From the NCBI GenBank assembly GCA_945877995.1, contig CAMDXD010000058.1, positions 1-13,892 of the forward strand: 13,892 bases of DNA, given 5' to 3'. The number at the start of each line of letters is the position of its first letter. The stretch's first letter is position 1. A program made the position numbers and the translations under genes. Positions 1-6,111 of the stretch are shown piece after piece. This DNA is from Bordetella parapertussis (GTDB taxonomy: Bacteria; Pseudomonadota; Gammaproteobacteria; Burkholderiales; CAIKXV01). Below the pieces are notes generated by a model. The model was not told where the DNA came from, did not search any database, and worked only from the letters and a program-made list of their open reading frames with translations.

Positions 1-34
1 GCCCAGGGGATACCGACCAACCGAGGGGGACTGG

Positions 35-394
35 ATGACAACGATCGACAGCGCGATCGGCGAGGCGCCGTACTGCATGATGATCACGTTCGAAATCGAC
101 CCGAAGGACGAGGCCGAGTTCAACGACATCTATGACAACGACCATGTGCCGAACATCATGAAACTGCCCGGCGTGACCGAGGTTCTTCGCTTCCGCGAGA
201 CGGAGGCGAACGCGAAGGGCTTCCTGGCCTACACCGCGGTCTACATGATGGCGACCGAAAACCTCCACCTGACGCCGGAATGGACCGTGCTATCGGACAT
301 CGGGCGCTGGGCGCCGGTGATCCGACCGAAGGTCAAGTCGCGAACGCGAAGCACCGGGCCGGTGGTCGCCCGCTTCCGCAAGGTGCCCGACTGA
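35..394 (+). CDS. Small dimeric alpha/beta-barrel (EthD/ABM-like) protein
   Basis: A 119-residue protein. The N-terminal beta strand (about residues 13-22, CMMITFEIDP), the segment with an N-D-H-V-P motif (about 35-40) and the following K-L-P-G-V-T turn are the pattern of ferredoxin-like dimeric alpha/beta-barrel proteins (EthD, monooxygenase-like or DUF-type relatives). In that fold a His-x-Pro near the end of helix 1 is common. There is no signal peptide, so it should be cytoplasmic. The ATG at 35 is preceded by a strong G-rich ribosome binding site (gaggggg, 23-29) at good spacing. Its TGA (392-394) shares a base with the ATG of the MmgE/PrpD gene, so the two are probably co-translated and work in one pathway. 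Such proteins can be small isomerases, decarboxylases, oxygenases or degradation accessory factors. The exact reaction cannot be read from the sequence. The coding call is firm; the fold call is moderate. Confidence 0.8.
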   Translation: MTTIDSAIGEAPYCMMITFEIDPKDEAEFNDIYDNDHVPNIMKLPGVTEVLRFRETEANAKGFLAYTAVYMMATENLHLTPEWTVLSDIGRWAPVIRPKVKSRTRSTGPVVARFRKVPD

Positions 395-1836
395 TGGCGG
401 GGATGCAGCAGCGCCCGGGGCTTCAACCCGGCGCCGGCGGGGCCGATCCCTCGGTGCCTCCGGAATACCTCGCCGCGGTACTGCGCTTCGTGCAGGAGAC
501 CCGTCTCGAAGACCTGCCTCCGGCCGTCGTCGACCGCGCCCGGAGGCTGATCGCGGATTGCTTCGCGATCGTCACCGCCGGCAACCGAAGCGATGAGCTG
601 AAGGCGTATGCCGATGCCCTGTTGCCCGCCGGAGGGGAAGGGCACAGCTGGGTTCTCGGTACCGGGCGCCGGGCACGCGCCCGGGACGCCGCTTTCCTGA
701 ACGGCATCGCCAGCACCTGGCACGACTTCGACGAGGGCAGCACGATCGCCTACTCGCACCCGGGCAGCCAGACCATTCCCGCGGCCGTAGCGCTAGCGCA
801 GGAACGCGGCGCGAGCGGGCGCGAACTGCTGCTCGCGGTCGTGCTCGGCTACGAAGTCTGTGCGCGCGTGGGCATGGCTTCGCGGATGCGCGTATCGGTG
901 CATCCCCATGGAACCGTCGGCACCATCGGATCCGCAGTCGCGGCTGCAAAGCTGAAAAGACTGGAGTCTGCGCAGCTCAGGCACGCCATCAACATCGCCG
1001 CGACCATGGCCATGACGACCAACCGGCAGGCGATGCTCGACGAGGCGACGGTGCGCAACGTGTATTCAGGACACAGTGCGCTGGCCGGCCTGGATGCCGT
1101 GCAGCTCGCGCAGGCGGGTTTCACCGGCCAGCGCGACGGCATCGGCTTCACCTACGGCACGGTGATCGCCGACGGCTTCGATCCAGAGCGCATGGTCGAC
1201 GCACTGGGCGAGGACTGGCTGATCCTGAAGGGCTACTTCAAGCTGCATTCGTCGGGCCGCTATTCGCATGCGGCCATCGATGCCTTGCAGGATGCGCTGG
1301 CGAAGGTGCGCGGAGGTACGGTCGACACTGCGCGCATCAGCCGCATCGAGGTGCGCGCCTTCCAGATGGCCGCGCTGCTCTCGGGGCAGCGCATCACCAC
1401 CAGCTTCGGCGCGAAGTTCTCGATCCCGTTCGCGCTGGCGACCATCCTGGTGCATGGACGATCGGCGATCGAATGCTTCGACCTGCCGGCGGTGCGCGAT
1501 CCGCGGGTGCAGGCGCTGCTCGCGAAGGTGGAAGTGTCCGAAGACCTCGCCCATACGGCGGCCTATCCCGGCGTGCAGCGCTGCGACCTGTCGATCCACT
1601 TCGACGATGGTTACGTCGTCGCCGGCCACTGCGAAGTGATGAAGGGCGAGGCCGGCAACCCGCACCGTCCGGAGGACGTCGAGCGCAAGTACCGCGACCT
1701 GATGGAGCCGACGTGGGGCCGTGCTCATGCTGCGCGTCTCTACGACAACCTGATGCACCTCGAGTCCATCGCCGACTGCCGGACCTTCGGGCTCGATGAC
1801 CTTCCCTGGAACGACCCCGCACTGGAGCCGAGATGA
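394..1836 (+). CDS. MmgE/PrpD family protein (2-methylcitrate dehydratase-like)
   Basis: About 480 residues, the usual length for MmgE/PrpD enzymes. The family includes 2-methylcitrate dehydratase, cis-aconitate decarboxylase and iminodisuccinate epimerase. Family-typical segments appear in order: an N-terminal helical part with a D-C-F-A-I stretch (about 50-55), an H-P-G-S-Q-T-I-P-A-A motif starting at H122, an H-P-H-G-T-V-G-T region (about 170), the signature K-L-H-S-S-G-R-Y-S-H around H285, then K-F-S-I-P-F-A-L-A. It ends with the family's G-E-A-G-N-P-H-R-P-E-D segment. I chose the ATG at 394, which overlaps the upstream TGA, because an earlier in-frame ATG at 280 lies deep inside the preceding gene and adds residues without family character. 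The 3' end overlaps the next gene (ATGA, 1833-1836). It probably acts in the cytoplasm on a di- or tricarboxylate brought in with help from the neighbouring Bug protein. There are no prpB/prpC genes nearby, so the propionate pathway is not indicated. Confidence 0.9.
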   Translation: MAGMQQRPGLQPGAGGADPSVPPEYLAAVLRFVQETRLEDLPPAVVDRARRLIADCFAIVTAGNRSDELKAYADALLPAGGEGHSWVLGTGRRARARDAAFLNGIASTWHDFDEGSTIAYSHPGSQTIPAAVALAQERGASGRELLLAVVLGYEVCARVGMASRMRVSVHPHGTVGTIGSAVAAAKLKRLESAQLRHAINIAATMAMTTNRQAMLDEATVRNVYSGHSALAGLDAVQLAQAGFTGQRDGIGFTYGTVIADGFDPERMVDALGEDWLILKGYFKLHSSGRYSHAAIDALQDALAKVRGGTVDTARISRIEVRAFQMAALLSGQRITTSFGAKFSIPFALATILVHGRSAIECFDLPAVRDPRVQALLAKVEVSEDLAHTAAYPGVQRCDLSIHFDDGYVVAGHCEVMKGEAGNPHRPEDVERKYRDLMEPTWGRAHAARLYDNLMHLESIADCRTFGLDDLPWNDPALEPR

Positions 1837-2819
1837 CTGGAACCCGCCCGCACCTGCCTGCCGTACTCCTGTCCGCCGCGCTCGTCCTGCCGGCGGTGGC
1901 CGCGGCCCAGCCGACCGGCGCCCCCTTCCCGAACAAGCCGATCCGCTGGATCGTGCCGTATCCGACCGGCGGCACGTCCGACTTTCTCGCACGGCTGATA
2001 GGCCAGCGGCTGACCGAAGCGTGGGGCCAGCCGGTGCTGGTCGACAACCGCGGTGGTGCCAACGGCAACATCGGTACGGAGGTGGCGGCACGCGCGGCAG
2101 CCGATGGCTACACGCTGTTGCTCGTGGCGAGCACGTTCACGATGAACCCGGCGGTGTATCCGAAACTGCCGTTCGACACCGCACGGGACTTCGCACCCGT
2201 GACGACCTTGCTCTGGCAACCGTATGCGCTGTCCGTTCATCCTTCCGTGCCGGTGACGACGGTACGGCAGTTGCTCGACCTCGCACGGGCCAAGCCGGGC
2301 GACATCACGTACAGCTCTGGTGGCAACGGCAACGCGACCCATATCGCCGGCGAACTGTTCGCATCGATGGCGAAGGTCTCGTTCACCCATGTCCCCTACC
2401 GCGGCGTCGGCCCGGCAATCCAGGCGTTGCTTGCCGGCGAAGTGAAGCTGTCCTGGGCTTCGTCGGTCGCGGTACGGCCCCATCTCACCTCGGGCAAGCT
2501 GCGCGTGCTCGCCGTCACCGGGCGCAAGCGCATCGCCGCGCTGCCCGACATACCGACCGTATCGGAGTCGGGAGTGCCGGACTATGTCGAAGGCAACTGG
2601 CAGATGGTGCTGGTACCCGCGCGCACGCCGCCAGCGGTGATCGACCGGCTCAACGCCGAACTGGTCCGCATCCTGCGCACCCCGGAACTCACCGCATCGA
2701 TACAGCAGACCGGCTCGGACGTGATCGCCAACAGCCCGGCAGAATCGATGGAACTGGTGCGAACCGACCTCAAGCGCTATGGCCAGCTGATCCGCGCGCT
2801 GGACATCCGCGCCGACTGA
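1833..2819 (+). CDS. Bug/TctC-family periplasmic solute-binding protein (first copy)
   Basis: A 328-residue protein with a Sec signal peptide (hydrophobic core about 8-22, likely cleavage after A25 in AVAAA-Q). The mature protein has the TctC/Bug hallmarks: F-P-N-K-P-I-R-W-I-V-P-Y-P-T-G-G-T-S-D near its N-terminus, V-L-V-D-N-R-G-G-A-N-G-N-I-G-T, A-D-G-Y-T-L-L, and T-H-V-P-Y-R-G-V-G-P-A followed by S-G-K-L-R-V-L-A-V-T. Bug proteins bind carboxylates or related polar organics in the periplasm; some serve tripartite tricarboxylate transporters (TctABC) and others act as sensors. The ATG overlaps the MmgE/PrpD stop (ATGA) and has a GGAG ribosome site 5 bases upstream (1824-1827), which shows operon membership. 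No TctA or TctB gene is adjacent, so it must share a distant transporter or serve in sensing. The ligand is unknown but is plausibly the substrate of the two upstream enzymes. Confidence 0.93.
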   Translation: MTGTRPHLPAVLLSAALVLPAVAAAQPTGAPFPNKPIRWIVPYPTGGTSDFLARLIGQRLTEAWGQPVLVDNRGGANGNIGTEVAARAAADGYTLLLVASTFTMNPAVYPKLPFDTARDFAPVTTLLWQPYALSVHPSVPVTTVRQLLDLARAKPGDITYSSGGNGNATHIAGELFASMAKVSFTHVPYRGVGPAIQALLAGEVKLSWASSVAVRPHLTSGKLRVLAVTGRKRIAALPDIPTVSESGVPDYVEGNWQMVLVPARTPPAVIDRLNAELVRILRTPELTASIQQTGSDVIANSPAESMELVRTDLKRYGQLIRALDIRAD

Positions 2820-2951
2820 CGGACGTGGCAGGATTGCATCGGCACGACACCCCGCAGAACGACACACGCCGCGCGCGCATTGTTTCCGTGCGCCACCGTC
2901 GCGCGACCGCGTACCATTATGGCCCCATTGGTAGTGAAGGCATCTGTCTAC

Positions 2952-3404
2952 ATGGCAAACCTGACATCGTTGTTGCGGGACGAGATCACCCGTCTCGCCA
3001 GGCGGCAGATCAACGCGGAGATCGTTCCGCTGAAGAAACGCTGGGCACAGCAGCGCCGCATGATTGCGGCACTGAAGGAAGAGTGCAGCGCCCTGCGCCG
3101 CGAGCTGTCGCAGCTGAGCAAGCGCGGCACGACGGCCGCGCCTTCCGCCGTCCCCGGGACGGCGGAAGGCGGCGGCACCCGGCGGCGCTTCCGCGCCGAT
3201 GGCCTGCGCTCGTTCCGTGTCCGCCTCGGCCTCACGGTACGCGAGGTCGCCCTGCTGCTGGGCGTGAGTGACCAGACCGTCTACAACTGGGAAACGGCGT
3301 CGACCCGGCCGCAGCCGGCAATGATCGACACGATCGCCGAGCTGCGCGCGCTCGGCAAGCGGGAAGTGAAGGCCCGGCTGCTCGAGTTGCAGGACGCAAA
3401 GTAG
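2952..3404 (+). CDS. Coiled-coil plus XRE-type helix-turn-helix DNA-binding protein
   Basis: About 150 residues. Residues 1-57 are a charged, heptad-like helical region (M-A-N-L-T-S-L-L-R-D start) likely to form a coiled coil. Residues 58-78 are a small-residue linker. Residues 84-130 form a Cro/C1-type helix-turn-helix, with L-T-V-R-E-V-A-L-L-L-G-V-S-D-Q-T-V-Y-N-W-E at about 94-114 supplying the turn and recognition helix. Short proteins of this layout are, from memory, common in Burkholderiales and usually annotated only as HTH-domain proteins; targets are not known to me. I chose ATG 2952 because the M-A-N-L start fits that layout and a GAAGG lies at 2936-2940, although its spacing (11) is long. 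In-frame ATG 2919 and TTG 2880 have no ribosome site. The linker codons contain a long palindrome (3139-3171). The gene converges on the LysR gene and sits 132 bp after the Bug gene, so it is probably transcribed separately. Confidence 0.82.
   Translation: MANLTSLLRDEITRLARRQINAEIVPLKKRWAQQRRMIAALKEECSALRRELSQLSKRGTTAAPSAVPGTAEGGGTRRRFRADGLRSFRVRLGLTVREVALLLGVSDQTVYNWETASTRPQPAMIDTIAELRALGKREVKARLLELQDAK
3139..3171. repeat. Near-perfect 16-bp-arm palindrome inside the HTH gene
   Basis: Bases 3139-3154 and 3156-3171 are exact reverse complements around a single central C at 3155. The arms are almost pure G+C. It encodes the linker between coiled coil and HTH (about residues 63-73), and the two strands therefore encode nearly the same peptide (P-S-A-V-P-G-T-A-E-G) in that frame. 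As RNA it would form a very stable hairpin if the loop opens by a few pairs. It may be a small palindromic insertion tolerated in a flexible linker, a chance GC-rich structure, or an internal transcription or translation modulator. I see no second copy in the window. Confidence 0.85.
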
Positions 3405-3423
3405 GGCAAGGGGCGGTTGCGGG

Positions 3424-3445
3424 CCGGGCAGCACTGCGTGCCCGG
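3424..3445. terminator. Candidate bidirectional terminator hairpin between convergent genes
   Basis: In the 61-bp gap between the convergent HTH and LysR genes, ccgggca (3424-3430) and tgcccgg (3439-3445) form a 7-bp perfect stem with an 8-base loop. Position and symmetry suit a shared terminator. No T-run follows on either strand, so intrinsic termination would be weak, as is common in high-GC genomes. Confidence 0.4.
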
Positions 3446-3465
3446 ACCTGGATACCGGCCGCGCC

Positions 3466-4371
3466 CTACTCGCCAGCGAACGCGAGCACGTCCGCCTCCG
3501 GCCGTCGCAGCAGGGTCTTCAGCAGCGGCGGCTCGAAGTGCCGCTGCACCGTGATCGCATAGAAGTTCTCGTGCAGGTCCGGCACCACGCAGTACTCGGC
3601 CAGCGTGCCGCTGCGCAGTTCGTCCTGCACCACCACGGTCGGCACCAGCGCCACGCTGTCCGAATCGCGTGCGAGCAGCCTGAGCAGGGCCATGTCGTCG
3701 ACCTCCGCACGCAGGCGGTAGCGTAGTCCGCGCTGTTCGCAGATCAGGTCGAAACCCGTCCGGATGTCGTTGTCGCGTCCCGGCAGAAGCAGCGGTACAT
3801 CAGCCAGGTCGTCGGGGAAACGGAACGCGCGTCGCCTCGGCCGCGGCTTGCCCACCAGGCTCACCGGCTGGCGTGCGATCCGGCGGCAGCGCCAGGGATC
3901 GTCGACCGTGGCTGGTACCCGCCGGTTGGACAGCACGAGGTCGATCGCATGCACACGCAGTCGCGCGAGCAGTTCCTGCAGGCTGCCCGACTGCAGCGCG
4001 AGCGAGACGTCATCGCGCGCGAGCAGCGGCCGGACGAAGTTCTCCTGGAAGTTGCGCGACAGCGTGGCCATCGCGCCGATGCGCAGCACCTGCCGCTGTT
4101 CACGATGTCCATCGCGCAACAGCGCGAGCAGTTCGTTGCCAGAGGCGAAGATGCTCTCTGAATACGCGAGCGCCAGATGGCCCGCCTCGGTGAGCTTCAG
4201 CGTGCGGCCGACCCGGGCGAACAAGGGCTGTCCGAAGGACTCCTCGAGCTGCCGGATCTGGCTCGACAGCGCCGACTGCGACACATGGAGGCGCACGGCC
4301 GCCCGCGTGAGGTTGCCTTCGCGCGCCACGGCCCAGAAGTAGTGCAGGTGGTGGTAGTTGAGCCTTGCCAT
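3466..4371 (-). CDS. LysR-family transcriptional regulator, probable DAB operon regulator
   Basis: A 301-residue LysR-type regulator. The winged HTH occupies about residues 5-64 (N-Y-H-H-L-H-Y-F-W-A-V-A-R-E-G-N-L-T start, then S-Q-S-A-L-S-S-Q-I-R-Q-L-E-E) and the effector-binding domain about 90-295. The N-Y-x-H-L-x-Y-F-W opening resembles the NhaR branch. The effector is unknown. I start at the codon complementary to 4369-4371: it gives the family's normal N-terminus and has an AGAGG ribosome site about 5 bases upstream. A further in-frame ATG at 4527 would extend the protein across the promoter gap into dabB and adds 52 residues without LysR character. It is transcribed divergently from dabB across 135 bp, the classic LysR arrangement. 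LysR-type regulators are known beside inorganic-carbon genes in chemolithoautotrophs. I infer that it controls dabBA, possibly in response to CO2 or a metabolite, and also represses itself. Confidence 0.93.
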   Translation of the reverse strand: MARLNYHHLHYFWAVAREGNLTRAAVRLHVSQSALSSQIRQLEESFGQPLFARVGRTLKLTEAGHLALAYSESIFASGNELLALLRDGHREQRQVLRIGAMATLSRNFQENFVRPLLARDDVSLALQSGSLQELLARLRVHAIDLVLSNRRVPATVDDPWRCRRIARQPVSLVGKPRPRRRAFRFPDDLADVPLLLPGRDNDIRTGFDLICEQRGLRYRLRAEVDDMALLRLLARDSDSVALVPTVVVQDELRSGTLAEYCVVPDLHENFYAITVQRHFEPPLLKTLLRRPEADVLAFAGE

Positions 4372-4403
4372 GCGTGCCTCTGGCGGTCGAAATCGTTCTG
4401 TTT

Positions 4404-4431
4404 TTATTAACGAACTGTACGGAACAATGAA
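4404..4431 (-). promoter_or_regulatory. Candidate lysR promoter
   Basis: Read on the minus strand, TTCATT (complement of 4426-4431) and TAATAA (complement of 4404-4409) are separated by 16 bases. They would place the start of transcription near 4397, about 26 bases before the LysR start codon. The stretch is distinctly AT-richer than its surroundings. No experimental support is visible in sequence alone. Confidence 0.4.
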
Positions 4432-4432
4432 T

Positions 4433-4461
4433 TTTACGCATCCTCGATGGCTGCGTACATT
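4433..4461 (+). promoter_or_regulatory. Candidate dabBA promoter
   Basis: TTTACG (4433-4438) and TACATT (4456-4461) each match the sigma-70 consensus at 4 of 6 bases and have the ideal 17-base spacer. Transcription would begin near 4468, leaving a leader of roughly 40 bases before the dabB ATG at 4507. A weaker alternative pair, TTAACG (4408-4413) with the AT-rich run at 4431-4436, also exists. The overlapping dyad suggests regulation at this site. Confidence 0.42.
4435..4457. promoter_or_regulatory. Candidate operator dyad within the dabBA promoter
   Basis: TACGCA (4435-4440) and TGCGTA (4452-4457) are perfect inverted repeats separated by 11 bases. A smaller nested dyad, CATC (4439-4442) and GATG (4446-4449), shares the interior. 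The dyad spans the spacer of the candidate dabB promoter and overlaps both the -35 and -10 hexamers. It could be a binding site for the divergent LysR protein or another regulator, or an RNA hairpin if transcription starts farther upstream. Confidence 0.45.
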
Positions 4462-4506
4462 TGGCGCCCAGACCCGCCCCGATGACACGAACACCCCGGA
4501 GCCCGC

Positions 4507-6111
4507 ATGGATGCCACTGCGCTGCACCCGCTGCTTCAGGAACTGCCGGCCTGGCGCAGTGCCCTGTTGCCGGGCCTGCCGGCCGTGTTCGCCGCCGGTG
4601 CGCTCATCGCCGCGGCGCTGCGCCCCTCCATTGCCTCAACCTGGCTGCTGGTGCGCTGCTGCGCGGCGCTGGCGCTCGCCATCGCGGCCGCGTCGCTGCT
4701 GCTGGGCGCAGCGGCCGGCCATGCCGTGCAGACGTCAGGGCCGCTGCACCTGCTGCGCGCTGATATCACCGGCGCGGTGATGACGCTGCTGGTGGCGTTC
4801 GTCGGCTGGGTGATCGCCGGCTATTCGCGCCGCTATCTCGCCGGCGAGCCGGGACAGGTGCGCTATGCCTGCTGGCTGATGGCGACGCTCGCCGGCGTCG
4901 GCGGCGTGGCCATCGCCAACGACCTGCTGCTGCTCGCGCTGTGCTGGATGCTGGCCAGCGCCTCCCTGCAGCGGCTGCTGCTGTTCCAGGGCTCGCGCCC
5001 GGCTGCGCGCATCGCCGCGCACAAGAAGCTGATCGCCAACCGCATCGCGGAGGTCTGCCTGTTCGCCGCGATCGGCCTGTGCTGGATCGCCTTCGACACG
5101 CTGCGCATCGACGCGATGCTGCAGCACCCGTCGTTGTCGTCGGGCGAGGTTCCGATGGTGGTACATGCCACGGTCGTGCTGATCGTCGTGTCGGCGCTGC
5201 TGAAGTGCGCGCTGCTGCCGTTCCATGGCTGGCTGATCCAGGTGATGGAGGCCCCGACGCCGGTGTCCGCGCTGCTGCATGCAGGCGTGGTCAACCTGGG
5301 CGGCTTCGTGCTGATCCGGCTTGCCGGGCTGCTCGATGCGGTACCAGTGGCCCAGGCGCTGCTGGTGCTCGCAGGCACCGCGACCGCAGTCATGGCGGCA
5401 CTCGTGATGACCACGCGCATCAGCATCAAGGTGTCGCTTGCCTGGTCGACGTGTGCCCAGATGGGCTTCATGCTGATGCAGGTGGGGCTGGGCGCCTATC
5501 CGATGGCGCTGCTGCACCTGGTCGCACATTCGCTGTACAAGGCGCATGCGTTCCTGGCCGCCGGCGGTACCGTGCGCCGCACGACGGAGCTCGCGCTCGC
5601 AGGCCGTATTCCCGTGCAGGGCCTCGCCGCAGCCCTCGCAGTGGCAGTGGCCGCCGGCGCCGTGATGGCGGCTGCCTCGCTCGGATGGGCACTGCTGCCG
5701 GCGGCGCCGGCATCGATCGGGCCTGGCCAGTGGGTGCTGGCTGCGATCGCGAGCCTGGCGCTGGCCCCGCTGCTGCCGCTGCCCAGGGACCGCGGCGGCC
5801 TGCAGCCGGTGGTGCTGCTGTGCTCTGCAGCGGCGATGGCAATGGCCTGGGTGCTGCTGCACCAGGTCGCCAGCCACTGGCTGCCTGCGCGCGAAGCCGG
5901 CGGCGGCTGGTTGCCGTGGCTGTTGGCCGGTATCGTGTTCGCTGCCTTTGCTGCGCTCTACCTGCTGCAGTCGATGCTGCGCGCCAACCCGGATGGCCCG
6001 CTGTCGCGCCGCCTGCACCCCTGGTTCTATGCAGGCCTGTTCCTCGACGACCGATTGACCCGGATCGCGTTCGCAGCCTGGCCGCTGCGCCGCCCGCGGA
6101 GTCCCACATGA
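4507..6111 (+). CDS. dabB: DabB: NuoL-like membrane subunit of the DAB inorganic-carbon pump
   Basis: A 534-residue, very hydrophobic protein of the NADH:quinone oxidoreductase subunit 5 / Mrp antiporter family (proton-conducting membrane transporter domain), with a dozen or more predicted membrane helices. The family core is clear: K233 in L-L-K-C-A-L-L-P-F-H-G-W-L, H240, E248 in V-M-E-A-P-T-P-V-S-A, then L-L-H-A-G-V-V-N (H258). Charged residues such as these form the ion path in complex I relatives. It is shorter than NuoL (about 610) and ends without the long lateral helix. The adjoining DUF2309 gene identifies it as DabB rather than a complex I subunit. In the DAB model it couples proton or sodium flow to DabA at the inner membrane. 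A GGAG ribosome site (4498-4501) lies 5 bases before the ATG, and its stop overlaps the dabA start (ATGA, 6108-6111). It diverges from the LysR gene. Confidence 0.93.
   Translation: MDATALHPLLQELPAWRSALLPGLPAVFAAGALIAAALRPSIASTWLLVRCCAALALAIAAASLLLGAAAGHAVQTSGPLHLLRADITGAVMTLLVAFVGWVIAGYSRRYLAGEPGQVRYACWLMATLAGVGGVAIANDLLLLALCWMLASASLQRLLLFQGSRPAARIAAHKKLIANRIAEVCLFAAIGLCWIAFDTLRIDAMLQHPSLSSGEVPMVVHATVVLIVVSALLKCALLPFHGWLIQVMEAPTPVSALLHAGVVNLGGFVLIRLAGLLDAVPVAQALLVLAGTATAVMAALVMTTRISIKVSLAWSTCAQMGFMLMQVGLGAYPMALLHLVAHSLYKAHAFLAAGGTVRRTTELALAGRIPVQGLAAALAVAVAAGAVMAAASLGWALLPAAPASIGPGQWVLAAIASLALAPLLPLPRDRGGLQPVVLLCSAAAMAMAWVLLHQVASHWLPAREAGGGWLPWLLAGIVFAAFAALYLLQSMLRANPDGPLSRRLHPWFYAGLFLDDRLTRIAFAAWPLRRPRSPT

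Noticed and set aside
280..393. Longer MmgE/PrpD start at the in-frame ATG 280
   Set aside because: It would overlap the upstream gene by over 110 bases and adds a low-complexity R/G-rich extension with no family similarity. ATG 394 sits exactly on the upstream stop, the same coupling seen at 1833 and 6108.
2880..2951. Strong promoter for the HTH gene around a TACCAT (2912-2917)
   Set aside because: A -10-like hexamer is present, but no acceptable -35 is found at 16-18 bases upstream. The TTG-containing hexamer at 2880-2885 is 26 bases away, so I do not list it as a promoter.
1740..3434. Long minus-strand open frame antisense to the Bug and HTH genes
   Set aside because: It is an R/Q/H-rich frame with no domain pattern, lying opposite genes with clear family motifs and ribosome sites. 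The same reasoning applies to antisense frames at 4735-6180, 6399-7322 and 10589-13087.
4372..4527. LysR extended start at 4527 on the minus strand
   Set aside because: The added 52 residues lie before the normal LysR N-terminus and would run through the promoter gap into the dabB start. A ribosome site precedes the start at 4371.
4941..6107. Very long + strand open frame (4941-8774) as a 1277-residue protein
   Set aside because: Only the part from 6108 is DabA. The upstream part is an alternate frame within dabB, rich in R/G/A and without family similarity; long spurious frames are expected at this GC content.
4507..6111. DabB as a complex I subunit (NuoL) or Mrp antiporter subunit
   Set aside because: No nuo or mrp genes adjoin, the protein lacks the NuoL C-terminal extension, and it is translationally coupled to a DUF2309 protein, which is diagnostic of DabB.
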